From contig NZ_BMRV01000010.1 of the NCBI RefSeq assembly GCF_014648815.1, positions 1 through 64,000 of the forward strand: a DNA stretch of 64,000 nt, written 5' to 3'. The stretch is from Streptomyces flaveolus (GTDB lineage: Bacteria; Actinomycetota; Actinomycetes; Streptomycetales; Streptomycetaceae). Shown here piece after piece: positions 44,947 through 53,486 of the stretch. Below the pieces are notes generated by a model. That model worked only from the letters and a program-made list of their open reading frames with translations, ran no database searches and had not been told where the DNA came from. Each line of letters begins with the position of its first letter. Position 1 is the stretch's first letter. Made by a program: the position numbers and the translations under genes.

Positions 44947-46287
44947 TCACGGGGTCCGGGAGAGGAGCTGTCCCTTCGGGTCGGTGAACGCGCCGTCCGC
45001 CACGATGCGCTCTCCGCGCAGCCAGGTGGACTTCACGACGCCGTACAGGGTCTTGCCCGCGTACGCGGTGACGCGGTTGCGGTGCTGGAGGCCGGCCGGG
45101 TCGACGGTGAAGGTCTCGTCGGGGGCGAGGACGGCGAAGTCGGCGTCGTGGCCCGGTGCGATGGCGCCCTTGCGGGCCTCCAGTCCGACGAGGCGGGACG
45201 TGTTCGCCGACATCCAGCGGACGAGGTCCTCCAGGCCGTGGCCGCGCTCGCGGGCCGCGGTCCACATGGCCGCCAGGCTCAGCTGGAGACCGGCGATGCC
45301 GCCCCAGGCGGTGGCGAAGTCGTCGGTCTTCAGGTCTGCGGTGGAGGGTGAGTGGTCGGTGACCACGCAGTCGATGGTGCCGTCCGCCAGTGCCTGCCAC
45401 AGCAGGTCCTGGTTGGCCGCCTCGCGGATGGGCGGGCAGCACTTGAACTCGCTCGCGCCGTCCGGGACCTCCTCGGCGGTGAGGGTGAGGTAGTGCGGGC
45501 AGGTCTCCACGGTGAGGCGGACGCCCTCGGCCCGGGCCTCGGCGATCAGCGGCAGGGCGTCGCTGGAGGACAGGTGGAGCACGTGCACCCGCGCGTTGAA
45601 CCGCTTCGCCTGCGCGATGAGCGCGGCGATGGCGGTGTCCTCGGCGTCGCGCGGACGGCTGGCGAGGAAGTCGGCGTACTTGGGGCCGCCCTGCTGCGGG
45701 GCGGCGGCCAGGTGGTGCGGGTCCTCGGCGTGCACGATCAGCAGGCCGTCGAAGGCGGCGATCTCGGCGAGGGACCGGGCGAGCTGTTCGTGGTCGAGGT
45801 GCGGGAACTCGTCCACGCCCGACGGCGACAGGAACGCCTTGAAGCCGAAGACGCCGGCCTCGTGCAGCGGGCGCAGGTCCTTGACGTTGTCGGGCAGGGC
45901 GCCACCCCAGAAGCCGACGTCGATGTGCGCCTTGTCGGCGGCGACCTGCTGCTTGACGCGCAGGTGGTCGACCGTGGTGGTCGGCGGGAGGGAGTTGAGC
46001 GGCATGTCGACGAGGGTGGTGATGCCACCGGCCGCCGCGGCGCGGGTGGCGGTCCAGAAGCCCTCCCACTCGGTGCGCCCGGGGTCGTTGACGTGCACGT
46101 GGGTGTCGACCAGGCCGGGCAGGACGACGTGGTCGCCGACGTCCTCCAGGCGGGCACCCTCCGGTACGGGCGCGTCGTACGGCAGTACGTCCGTGATCGT
46201 GCCGCCGCTCACCGCGACGGACGCGGCGCGTATGCCCTCGGGAGTGATGACGCGCGTCGAGCGCAGCACCAGTTCAGCCTGGGACAC
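44947..46287 (-). CDS. allB: Allantoinase
   Basis: This 446-residue cyclic amidohydrolase opens allantoin to allantoate. Binuclear-metal ligands are visible: DTHVHVNDPG (H63, H65), the carboxylated Lys in GFKAFLSP (K150), His in LIVHAEDP and VHVLHLSSS, and Asp in CVVTDHSPS. The GTG at 46287 follows GAGAGGGG and gives the normal start SQAELVLRSTRVIT. Divergent from allR; the 303-base region between carries two inverted repeats likely to be regulator sites. Confidence 0.96.
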   Translation of the reverse strand: MSQAELVLRSTRVITPEGIRAASVAVSGGTITDVLPYDAPVPEGARLEDVGDHVVLPGLVDTHVHVNDPGRTEWEGFWTATRAAAAGGITTLVDMPLNSLPPTTTVDHLRVKQQVAADKAHIDVGFWGGALPDNVKDLRPLHEAGVFGFKAFLSPSGVDEFPHLDHEQLARSLAEIAAFDGLLIVHAEDPHHLAAAPQQGGPKYADFLASRPRDAEDTAIAALIAQAKRFNARVHVLHLSSSDALPLIAEARAEGVRLTVETCPHYLTLTAEEVPDGASEFKCCPPIREAANQDLLWQALADGTIDCVVTDHSPSTADLKTDDFATAWGGIAGLQLSLAAMWTAARERGHGLEDLVRWMSANTSRLVGLEARKGAIAPGHDADFAVLAPDETFTVDPAGLQHRNRVTAYAGKTLYGVVKSTWLRGERIVADGAFTDPKGQLLSRTP

Positions 46288-46381
46288 CCGAACCCCTCTC
46301 TCTGCAGTCGTTCCGCCGGCGGTCCACCGCCGGCCCGCCGGTTCACATCCGGGAAACGGGATCTCTCGCCACGTAACGGAC

Positions 46382-46398
46382 TTCAACGTTCTGTTGAA
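46382..46398. promoter_or_regulatory. Inverted repeat upstream of allB, candidate AllR site
   Basis: TTCAAC-N5-GTTGAA is a perfect palindrome with one more base pair on each side, 95 bases upstream of the allB start. A related sequence (ATCAAC-N5-ATTGAA, 48623-48639) lies upstream of the malate synthase gene. Confidence 0.6.
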
Positions 46399-46475
46399 GG
46401 AGTCTTCACTTCCCGTTCCGCGCCGTCAAGAGGCACCCTTTGCCTGGGCATGCTCGACGACCCCGCTCTGGACGT

Positions 46476-46490
46476 TTCCACAAAGCGGAA
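46476..46490. promoter_or_regulatory. TTCC-N7-GGAA element upstream of allR
   Basis: TTCCACAAAGCGGAA, partly overlapping GGAATTAGAATTCC. A sequence of the same form, TTCCACGATGAGGAA, lies upstream of aceB at 48641-48655, so one regulator may bind both. Confidence 0.55.
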
Positions 46491-46590
46491 TTAGAATTCC
46501 GACAGACAGAACGTAGCTACGTACAAGCGGGGAGTCAACCGGCCGCCGGGTAGGCTTCTGCCCTCCCGCCAGCCCCGAAAGGAACGTGCC

Positions 46591-47394
46591 GTGCCGACGT
46601 CCAGCGCCAGCACCACCGACTCCGCCAGGTCCGCCACAGGTGGCGTCCAGTCCCTGGAACGCGCCTTCGACCTGCTCGAACGGATGGCGGACGCGGGCGG
46701 CGAGGTCGGCCTCAGCGAGCTCTCCGCGAGCAGCGGACTGCCGCTGCCCACCATCCACCGCCTGATGCGCACGCTGGTGGCCTGCGGATACGTGCGCCAG
46801 CAGCCCAACCGGCGCTACGCGCTCGGCCCGCGCCTGATCCGGCTCGGCGAGTCCGCGGCCCGCCTGCTGGGCACCTGGGCGCGCCCGCACCTGGCCCGGC
46901 TGGTCGAGGAGACCGGGGAGACGGCGAACATGGCGCTGCTCGACGGCGACGAGATCGTCTACGTCGCGCAGGTGCCGTCCAAGCACTCGATGCGCATGTT
47001 CACCGAGGTCGGCCGGCGCGTCCTGCCGCACTCGACGGGCGTCGGCAAGGCACTGCTCGCCGACTTCCCGGCGGAGGAGGTGCGGGCGCTGCTGCACCGC
47101 ACCGGCATGCCGGCCGCGACGGAGAAGACGATCACCACGCCGGACGGGTTCATCGCGGCACTGGAGGACGTGCGGCGCCAGGGATACGCGATCGACGACA
47201 ACGAGCAGGAGATCGGGGTGCGCTGCCTGGCCGTCTCCGTGCCGAACTCCCCCACCGCCGCGGCCATCTCCATCTCGGGCCCGGCGGGCCGCGTCACGGA
47301 AACCGCGACCGACCGGATGGTGCCCCTGCTCCAGCAGGTGGCGGCCGAGCTCTCGGAAACACTGCAGGCCTCGAACGGCAACCCGGCCGCCTGA
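46591..47394 (+). CDS. allR: IclR-family regulator of allantoin genes
   Basis: This 267-residue protein has an N-terminal winged helix-turn-helix (VQSLERAFDLLERM, LSELSASSGLPLPTIHRLMRTL) and a C-terminal IclR effector domain (VPSKHSMRMFTEVGRRVLPHST, GVGKALLADFP, GYAIDDNEQEIGVRCLAVSVP). It is divergent from allB. In S. coelicolor the corresponding IclR protein represses the allantoin genes and malate synthase, as I recall; the position here matches. The GTG at 46591 follows GAAAGGA. Probably derepressed by an allantoin catabolite. Confidence 0.92.
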   Translation: MPTSSASTTDSARSATGGVQSLERAFDLLERMADAGGEVGLSELSASSGLPLPTIHRLMRTLVACGYVRQQPNRRYALGPRLIRLGESAARLLGTWARPHLARLVEETGETANMALLDGDEIVYVAQVPSKHSMRMFTEVGRRVLPHSTGVGKALLADFPAEEVRALLHRTGMPAATEKTITTPDGFIAALEDVRRQGYAIDDNEQEIGVRCLAVSVPNSPTAAAISISGPAGRVTETATDRMVPLLQQVAAELSETLQASNGNPAA

Positions 47395-47411
47395 GCCGCG
47401 TGGCGGACGTT

Positions 47412-47439
47412 CAGCCCCCGGCGGCACCGCCGGGGGCTG
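47412..47439. terminator. Bidirectional terminator after allR
   Basis: CAGCCCCCGGCGG and CCGCCGGGGGCTG form a perfect 13-bp stem with a two-base gap, placed between the convergent allR and the next gene. Confidence 0.8.
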
Positions 47440-47460
47440 CCCTCGTCGGGCGCCGGCGCC

Positions 47461-47775
47461 TCACCGCCGCGGCGGATCCCCGAACAGCTCGACGGCGTGC
47501 CGGACGTCCGCCAGCCCTCGCGACAGCGCGCTGACGGAGCCGATCGCACCGGCTATCAGCAGCAGGGAACGGCGCAGCCTCGGCACCTCCGGGACGCTGT
47601 GGTCCGCCATCGCGGCCAGGTCGGCCAGTTCGTCCTCGGCGATCGCCCGGTCCGGGAAGTCCGCGGGCAGCAGGGCGAGCTGGCGGCGCAGCCGGGACAC
47701 CGCGGTCCGCAGTTCCGCCACTCTCACGTCCTCGTCGCCGACGGCCACTTGCCTCTGCCCCAAGCTCCGCAACAC
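47461..47775 (-). CDS. DUF5955-like small helical protein
   Basis: This 104-residue protein begins VLRSLGQRQVAVGDEDVRVAEL-like sequence at GTG 47775, after GGGAGGGG. It is predicted helical with a coiled-coil heptad pattern (RTAVSRLRRQLALLPADF) and a weakly hydrophobic helix (RSLLLIAGAIGSVSALSRGL). I associate it with DUF5955 of streptomycetes, function unknown. Downstream of and convergent with allR. Confidence 0.7.
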   Translation of the reverse strand: MLRSLGQRQVAVGDEDVRVAELRTAVSRLRRQLALLPADFPDRAIAEDELADLAAMADHSVPEVPRLRRSLLLIAGAIGSVSALSRGLADVRHAVELFGDPPRR

Positions 47776-47974
47776 AGCCCCTCCCCCTCGCACCCCGTTG
47801 TGCGCCCCTACGTGGTGAACGTGCCGAGCGCCCCCGGGCGGTGGTCGGGCGCCGGGGACGCGGGCCAGTAAACGCCACCCGGTGCCGGACGCGCCACCGC
47901 GAGGACCGAAATTCAGTCCCGTGAAACCGGTTGTGCGCCGGAGGGTTTGACACGCGGTCAGGTATGCAGGACCC

Positions 47975-48574
47975 ATGGCGGACAACGAAGACCAGGTGGC
48001 GGGGCTGCTGCTCGCCGCGGGAGGCGGCCGGCGGCTCGGTGGCCGGCCCAAGGCACTGCTCGAGCATCGCGGACACCTGCTCGTCGAACACGCGGTCGAG
48101 GTGTTGCGCGCGGCCGGCTGCGCCCGCGTGCACGTCGTCCTGGGGGCGCGGGCCGAGGACGTGCGCGCGCGGGCGGCGCTGGAGGGGTGTGTCCTGGTGG
48201 ACAACCCCGAGTGGCAGCGGGGCATGGGCACCTCGCTGCGGGCCGGGCTCGCCTCGCTGTCCGGCACGGGGGCGCGGGCGGCGCTGGTCTCGCTGGTGGA
48301 CCAGCCCGGCATCGGCGCGGAGGCGATGGCGCGGGTGCGTGCCGGGTACCGGGACCCGACGTCGCTCGTGTCGGCTGCGTACGCGGGCGGGCGCGGCCAT
48401 CCCGTCCTGCTCGGGGCGGCCCACTGGGCGGGCGTCGGGGCGACTGCGACCGGCGACCGGGGGGCACGCGCCTATCTGAGGGAACACGAGGCGGAGATCG
48501 CCCTCGTCGAGTGCGGGGACGTGGCACGGCCGTACGACATCGACACCTTGGCCGACCTGCGCCACCTTGAGTGA
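47975..48574 (+). CDS. MobA-like NTP transferase (molybdenum-cofactor cytidylyltransferase type)
   Basis: This 199-residue nucleotidyltransferase has the GLLLAAGGGRRLGGRPKALL signature, PxWxxGMGTSLRAGL-like NPEWQRGMGTSLRAGL, and VDQPGI with the metal-binding Asp. It is the MocA/MobA-like type that often matures xanthine dehydrogenases by CMP-attachment to molybdopterin. Its place among purine-catabolic genes fits a role in supplying xanthine dehydrogenase, though no xdh genes are in this window. Same strand as aceB, 185 bases upstream. Confidence 0.85.
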   Translation: MADNEDQVAGLLLAAGGGRRLGGRPKALLEHRGHLLVEHAVEVLRAAGCARVHVVLGARAEDVRARAALEGCVLVDNPEWQRGMGTSLRAGLASLSGTGARAALVSLVDQPGIGAEAMARVRAGYRDPTSLVSAAYAGGRGHPVLLGAAHWAGVGATATGDRGARAYLREHEAEIALVECGDVARPYDIDTLADLRHLE

Positions 48575-48622
48575 AGGGCATGGCACTGGGAGCCACTGTC
48601 CCTCGACTCAGAGAATCTCGAC

Positions 48623-48655
48623 ATCAACAAACCATTGAAGTTCCACGATGAGGAA
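48623..48655. promoter_or_regulatory. Paired inverted repeats upstream of aceB
   Basis: ATCAAC-N5-ATTGAA (48623-48639) is followed after one base by TTCCACGATGAGGAA (48641-48655). Both forms recur in the allB-allR intergenic region. They lie 105-137 bases upstream of the aceB start, where a repressor could overlap the promoter. Confidence 0.6.
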
Positions 48656-48759
48656 ACTACTATCCACTGACCAGAAGCACTCGACCGCACAGCGAGTGCG
48701 TTATGCCCCTATACGCGCCCTCTGGCACCCGGTGCCACCGCTGAAGGAAGTGACAGCTC

Positions 48760-50382
48760 ATGTCCGCACCAGCGCCGTCCACGCTGGCCATCGTCGACGC
48801 CGAGCCCCTGCCCCGGCAGGAGGAGGTCCTCACCGATGCGGCGCTCGCCTTCGTGGCCGAGCTGCACCGGCGGTTCACGCCCCGGCGTGACGAGCTCCTC
48901 GCCCGCCGTGCGGAGCGCCGCGCCGAGATCGCCCGCACCTCCACGCTCGACTTCCTCCCGGAGACCGCCGCGATCCGCGCGGACGACTCCTGGAAGGTGG
49001 CCCCCGCTCCGGCCGCGCTGAACGACCGCCGCGTCGAGATCACCGGCCCGACCGACCGCAAGATGACCATCAACGCCCTCAACTCGGGCGCGAAGGTCTG
49101 GCTCGCGGACTTCGAGGACGCCTCCGCCCCGACCTGGGAGAACGTCGTCCTCGGCCAGCTCAACCTGACCGCCGCCTACACCCGCACCATCGACTTCACC
49201 GACGAGCGCACCGGCAAGTCGTACGCCCTGCGCCCGGACGAGGAGCTCGCGACGGTCGTCATGCGCCCGCGCGGCTGGCACCTCGACGAGCGCCACCTCC
49301 AGGTCGACGGCCGCCCGGTCCCCGGCGCCCTGGTCGACTTCGGCCTGTACTTCTTCCACAACGCCCAGCGCCTGCTGGACCTCGGCAAGGGCCCGTACTT
49401 CTACCTCCCGAAGACGGAGTCCCACCTGGAGGCCCGCCTCTGGAACGAGATCTTCGTCTTCGCGCAGGACTACGTCGGCATCCCGCAGGGCACCGTCCGC
49501 GCCACCGTCCTGATCGAGACGATCACGGCCGCGTACGAGATGGAGGAGATCCTCTACGAGCTGCGCGACCACGCCTCCGGGCTGAACGCCGGCCGCTGGG
49601 ACTACCTGTTCTCCATCGTCAAGAACTTCCGTGACGGCGGCGAGAAGTTCGTGCTCCCGGACCGCAACGCGGTCACGATGACCGCCCCGTTCATGCGGGC
49701 GTACACCGAACTCCTCGTGCGCACCTGCCACAAGCGCGGCGCGCACGCGATCGGCGGCATGGCGGCGTTCATCCCCTCGCGCCGGGACGCCGAGGTCAAC
49801 AAGGTGGCCTTCGAGAAGGTCCGCGCCGACAAGGACCGCGAGGCCGGCGACGGCTTCGACGGCTCCTGGGTCGCCCACCCCGACCTGGTGCCGATCGCCA
49901 TGGAGTCCTTCGACAAGGTCCTCGGCGACCGGCCGAACCAGAAGGACCGGCTGCGCGAGGACGTCGACGTCAAGGCGGCCGACCTGATCGCCATCGACTC
50001 CCTGGACGCCAAGCCGACGTACGCGGGCCTGGTCAACGCCGTGCAGGTCGGCATCCGCTACATCGAGGCGTGGCTGCGCGGCCTGGGCGCGGTGGCCATC
50101 TTCAACCTGATGGAGGACGCGGCCACCGCCGAGATCTCCCGCTCGCAGATCTGGCAGTGGATCAACGCGGAGGTCGTCCTCGACAACGGCGAGCAGGTCA
50201 CCGCCGAGCTGGCCCGCAAGGTCGCCGCCGAGGAACTGGCGAACATCCGCGCCGAGATCGGCGACGAGGCCTTCGCGGCCGGCAACTGGCAGCAGGCGCA
50301 CGACCTGCTGCTGACGGTCTCCCTGGACGAGGACTACGCCGACTTCCTGACGCTGCCGGCGTACGAGCAGCTCAAGGGCTGA
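48760..50382 (+). CDS. aceB: Malate synthase A
   Basis: This 540-residue enzyme condenses glyoxylate with acetyl-CoA to malate. The family signature RDHASGLNAGRWDYLFS is present, with IRADDSWKVAPAP, GPTDRKMTINALNSGAKVWLADFEDA and the catalytic-region GFDGSWVAHPDLVPIA. The length is that of the A-type enzyme. With allantoinase and allantoicase it turns purine-derived glyoxylate into a C4 acid; shared upstream repeats suggest common control by AllR. The ATG at 48760 follows GAAGGAAGTGAC at a suitable distance. Codon use is strongly biased to C-ending codons, consistent with high expression. Confidence 0.97.
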   Translation: MSAPAPSTLAIVDAEPLPRQEEVLTDAALAFVAELHRRFTPRRDELLARRAERRAEIARTSTLDFLPETAAIRADDSWKVAPAPAALNDRRVEITGPTDRKMTINALNSGAKVWLADFEDASAPTWENVVLGQLNLTAAYTRTIDFTDERTGKSYALRPDEELATVVMRPRGWHLDERHLQVDGRPVPGALVDFGLYFFHNAQRLLDLGKGPYFYLPKTESHLEARLWNEIFVFAQDYVGIPQGTVRATVLIETITAAYEMEEILYELRDHASGLNAGRWDYLFSIVKNFRDGGEKFVLPDRNAVTMTAPFMRAYTELLVRTCHKRGAHAIGGMAAFIPSRRDAEVNKVAFEKVRADKDREAGDGFDGSWVAHPDLVPIAMESFDKVLGDRPNQKDRLREDVDVKAADLIAIDSLDAKPTYAGLVNAVQVGIRYIEAWLRGLGAVAIFNLMEDAATAEISRSQIWQWINAEVVLDNGEQVTAELARKVAAEELANIRAEIGDEAFAAGNWQQAHDLLLTVSLDEDYADFLTLPAYEQLKG

Positions 50383-50408
50383 CGCCCGGCCCGCCGCCCA
50401 GCGCAGGT

Positions 50409-50444
50409 CCGTGCCCCCGGTACCGCACAGCACCGGGGGCACGG
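50409..50444. terminator. Terminator between aceB and the HipA-like gene
   Basis: CCGTGCCCCCGGT and ACCGGGGGCACGG form a 13-bp perfect stem with a ten-base loop between two convergent genes. Confidence 0.8.
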
Positions 50445-50457
50445 CCCTGTGCCGGCG

Positions 50458-51369
50458 TCATTCCAGGTGTACGGACCAGTCCTGTTCCGCGGGCGGCTTG
50501 CCGTGCAGGTCGGGGACCTGCTTGAGCCAGGCGGGGCGGCCCTGCCTGGTGCGCGCCGCGCGCCGCGCCTCCTCGGCGGCCAGCTCCTCCCGGCTGGGGA
50601 AGTCGGTCGGCAGCCACTGCGCGGACGCCTTCACCCGCGCGGAGAGGTAGTCCGCGTACGCCGCCCGCAGCTCGTCGGGGCCCGCGAAGCCGGGCTCCCC
50701 CGCCAGCCAGGTGTCCGGCACCTCGGCGACGACGGCGCGCAGCAGCTCGTCGGTCACCTTCGGCGCGAGCTCGGCGTCGGCGGCCCGGACGTCCGGCGTG
50801 CTGTGGCCGAGTGCGTGGTGGCGGAAGTCGTACGCCTTCTCCGGTGCGGAGGTGTCCCAGCGGTGGTGGAAGACCAGGGCCGCGCCGTGGTCGATGAGCC
50901 ACAGGCGCGGGGGCACGGCGCCGAAGGTGGGCCACACCATGAGGTTGGAGCTGTGCACCGTGCGGTCGACGTTCACGGTGAGGGCGTCCAGCCAGACGAT
51001 GCGCCCGGCCTCCACCGGGTCCACGGGGAACGTCTTCGCGACCTCGGGCGTGAAGTCGGCGGCGCCCGGCAGGTAGTCCATGCCGAGGTTGAGCCCGGCG
51101 CTGGCGTTCAGCAGGTCCCGCACCTCCTGGTGCGGTTCCCCCGCGGCGATCGACGGATCGAAGTGGACCACGACCAGCTCGGGCACGCGCAGCCCCAGCT
51201 CCCGCGCCAGCCGGCCGACGATCACCTCGGCGACCAGCGCCTTGCGCCCCTGCGCGGAGCCGGTGAACTTCACGACATAGGTGCCCAGGTCATCGGCCTC
51301 GACGACGCCGGGGACGGAGCCGCCGTGGTGCAGGGGCTCGACGTAGCGGGTGGCGGTGACCTGTCTCAT
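50458..51369 (-). CDS. HipA-like kinase family protein
   Basis: This 303-residue protein shows features of the HipA/PI3-4-kinase-like fold: TYVVKFTGSAQGRKALVAEVIVGRLA near the N-terminus, LDALTVNVDRTVHSSNLMV as the catalytic loop, and LWLIDHGAALVF with the metal-binding Asp. No HipB antitoxin gene is adjacent, so it is probably a stand-alone kinase and not a toxin-antitoxin module. An extra ATG one codon upstream (51372) is also possible. Substrate unknown. Confidence 0.85.
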   Translation of the reverse strand: MRQVTATRYVEPLHHGGSVPGVVEADDLGTYVVKFTGSAQGRKALVAEVIVGRLARELGLRVPELVVVHFDPSIAAGEPHQEVRDLLNASAGLNLGMDYLPGAADFTPEVAKTFPVDPVEAGRIVWLDALTVNVDRTVHSSNLMVWPTFGAVPPRLWLIDHGAALVFHHRWDTSAPEKAYDFRHHALGHSTPDVRAADAELAPKVTDELLRAVVAEVPDTWLAGEPGFAGPDELRAAYADYLSARVKASAQWLPTDFPSREELAAEEARRAARTRQGRPAWLKQVPDLHGKPPAEQDWSVHLE

Positions 51370-51593
51370 CATGCAGCGAGCATAGTGACCGAGGGTGACG
51401 AGCGGCGAGGCGCGCCATACACGGCAGGACGTGCACCGGGCCATGGACGCCCGTCACACAGGGGCTGCGGCAAGCCTGGCTGTCCCGCCCATGTCACCGC
51501 CGGCGAGCGCGCCCGCATGATGCACGCCACATCGCGTCCCGTCCGCAGCCGGCGGCGGTGCGCGACGGGTTCACCTCTCGGGAGGCAGTCGTC

Positions 51594-53087
51594 ATGGGTC
51601 AGTCGCATCCTCCGTCCCGCTCCACGAAGGGCCGCCGTTTCGTGCAAGGCGTCCGCCGCCGGATCGCCGTCGCGGCCGGGGCCGCCCTGGCCCTCACGGC
51701 CGGTCTGCTCGCCATCAGCCCGCACGCGTCCGCCGCCGCGGGTCTGACCCAGGTCACCGGCTTCGGCACCAACCCCGGCAACCTGTCCATGTACGCCTAC
51801 GCACCCGACGCACTGCCGGCCGGCGCCCCCCTGGTGGTCGCCCTGCACGGCTGCACGCAGAGCGCGAACGACTACTACGCGAACTCCGGGTGGCCGAAGT
51901 TCGCCGACCGCTACGGTTTCGCGCTGGTCCTCCCCCAGACGAGCAGCGGCAACAACGCCAACGCGTGCTTCAACTGGTTCGAGCCGGGCGACAGCACACG
52001 CGGCCGGGGCGAGGCGTTGTCGATCAGGCAGATGGTCGACAAGGCCGTCTCGCTGTACGGCAGTGACAGCCGGCGCGTGTACATCACCGGTCTGTCCGCA
52101 GGCGGCGGCATGACCGCGAACATGCTCGCCGCCTACCCCGACGTGTTCGCGGGCAGCGCCGTCGGCTCCGGCCTGCCCGCGCACTGCGCGAACAGCGTGT
52201 CCGCCGCGTACACCTGCATGTACAGCCCGCCGGACAGGACGCCTGCTCAATGGGGTGACCTGGTGCGCTCCGCCGCTCCCGCCGGCACGGCCTCCTGGCC
52301 CCGGGTCGCGATCTGGCACGGCACCGCCGACACCACCGTCCGCCCCGCCAACGCCGGCGAACTGCGCGACCAGTGGACCGACGTGTGGGGCATCGGCCAG
52401 ACGCCCTCCCGCACCGAGAGCCTCGGCGGGGGCACCACCCTGAGTGTCTACGACGACCCCTCCGGGCGCCCCGCCGTCGAGGTCTACTCCGTCTCCGGCA
52501 TGGCGCACGGACTCGCCGTCGACCCGGGCAGCGGCCCCGAGCAGTGCGGCACCACCGGTACCTACTACCTCGACACCATCTGCTCCAGCTACCACACCGC
52601 GCACTTCTGGGGCCTCGACGGCGAGGCCCCGGACACGGGCACCCTGCCCGCGCCCACCGGGCTCGCGGTCACCGCGGTCTCGGACACCACGGTCACCCTG
52701 GGCTGGGACGCGGTGGCCGGCGCGAAGGCCTACGCCGTCCACCGTGGCGGGACGAAGGTGGGCACCACCACGTCGACCGGCTACACCGACACCGGCCTGG
52801 CCACCGGTACGGCCTACCGCTACACGGTGGCGGCGGTGGACGCCGCGGGCGCGACGAGTGCGGTGTCCACAGCGGTGACCGCGACCACCACCGGATACAC
52901 GCCCTCGTGCCACACGGCGAGCAACTACGACCACACGGCCGCCGGGCGAGCCCACCAGAGCGGGGGATACACCTATGCCAACGGCTCCGACCAGCCCATG
53001 GGGCTGTGGAACACGTTCACCACGCACACCCTGAAGCAGACCGCGCCCGGCTACTACGTCCTCGCGGACTCCGGCTGCTCGGCCTGA
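51594..53087 (+). CDS. Secreted PHB-depolymerase-type esterase with FnIII domain
   Basis: This 497-residue secreted enzyme has a long signal peptide with twin Arg residues (about 1-48, ending HASAAAG). The alpha/beta-hydrolase domain follows, with lipase box GLSAGGG (S168), the oxyanion region ALHGCTQSANDYYANSGW and a C-terminal His near SGMAHGLAVDPG. A fibronectin type III domain spans about residues 355-440 (APTGLAVTAVSDTTVTLGWD). The C-terminal 55 residues (YTPSCHTASNYDHTAAGRAH) are a Cys-containing module often found after such esterases. It belongs to the poly(3-hydroxybutyrate) depolymerase / feruloyl esterase group. The ATG at 51594 follows GGGAGG. Its 3' end overlaps the convergent YunG-like gene by 34 bases. 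Confidence 0.9.
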   Translation: MGQSHPPSRSTKGRRFVQGVRRRIAVAAGAALALTAGLLAISPHASAAAGLTQVTGFGTNPGNLSMYAYAPDALPAGAPLVVALHGCTQSANDYYANSGWPKFADRYGFALVLPQTSSGNNANACFNWFEPGDSTRGRGEALSIRQMVDKAVSLYGSDSRRVYITGLSAGGGMTANMLAAYPDVFAGSAVGSGLPAHCANSVSAAYTCMYSPPDRTPAQWGDLVRSAAPAGTASWPRVAIWHGTADTTVRPANAGELRDQWTDVWGIGQTPSRTESLGGGTTLSVYDDPSGRPAVEVYSVSGMAHGLAVDPGSGPEQCGTTGTYYLDTICSSYHTAHFWGLDGEAPDTGTLPAPTGLAVTAVSDTTVTLGWDAVAGAKAYAVHRGGTKVGTTTSTGYTDTGLATGTAYRYTVAAVDAAGATSAVSTAVTATTTGYTPSCHTASNYDHTAAGRAHQSGGYTYANGSDQPMGLWNTFTTHTLKQTAPGYYVLADSGCSA

Positions 53088-53479
53088 CCCCCGCCGAGGG
53101 CAAGTCCGAGGTGCTCGAAGACACGGCGCCGCAGCAGGAGGTACTGCTCGCGGCAGCGACCGGGGGGACCCGGCGGCCGTGCCACGGCCGTGCCGGGCCC
53201 GACCGTCTCGCGCGGACCGAACTGCTCCCTGGTCAGGTCGATCTCCAGGTCACCGAACCGGTTCCACCAGTGGTAGTCGGTGACCTGCCCGTCGACCCGC
53301 ACCTCTGCGCACACCAGGTCGCCGCCGAGGAGGTCGTTCACGACCAGGGCGGTCACCCCGCACTGGCCGCGCGCGGGATTGTCCGGGTGCCGGCTGCTCA
53401 CGTCCTCGGGGGCGCACGTGTCGGCGCCCCAGCCGGACCGCAGCGCCTTCTCGACGTCGGACAGGGTGATCGTGGTCAT
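53054..53479 (-). CDS. YunG-like protein with Cys-His-Asp pattern
   Basis: This 141-residue soluble protein resembles YunG-family proteins. The conserved core is HPDNPARGQCGVTALVVNDL, then VTDYHWWNRFGDLEIDLTREQF. The Cys at the start of a helix, the His in a strand and the Asp shortly after are arranged like a papain/NlpC-type cysteine hydrolase triad, which is inference. It begins seven bases after the membrane-protein gene stop, making it the last gene of the operon starting with the 28-residue peptide. The C-terminal 45 residues are less ordered and lie over the 3' end of the convergent esterase gene. Confidence 0.8.
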   Translation of the reverse strand: MTTITLSDVEKALRSGWGADTCAPEDVSSRHPDNPARGQCGVTALVVNDLLGGDLVCAEVRVDGQVTDYHWWNRFGDLEIDLTREQFGPRETVGPGTAVARPPGPPGRCREQYLLLRRRVFEHLGLALGGGQAEQPESART

Positions 53480-53486
53480 GGGCCGG

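Noticed and set aside
50458..51369. HipA-like gene considered as a toxin-antitoxin module
   Set aside because: No HipB-type helix-turn-helix gene is adjacent on either side.
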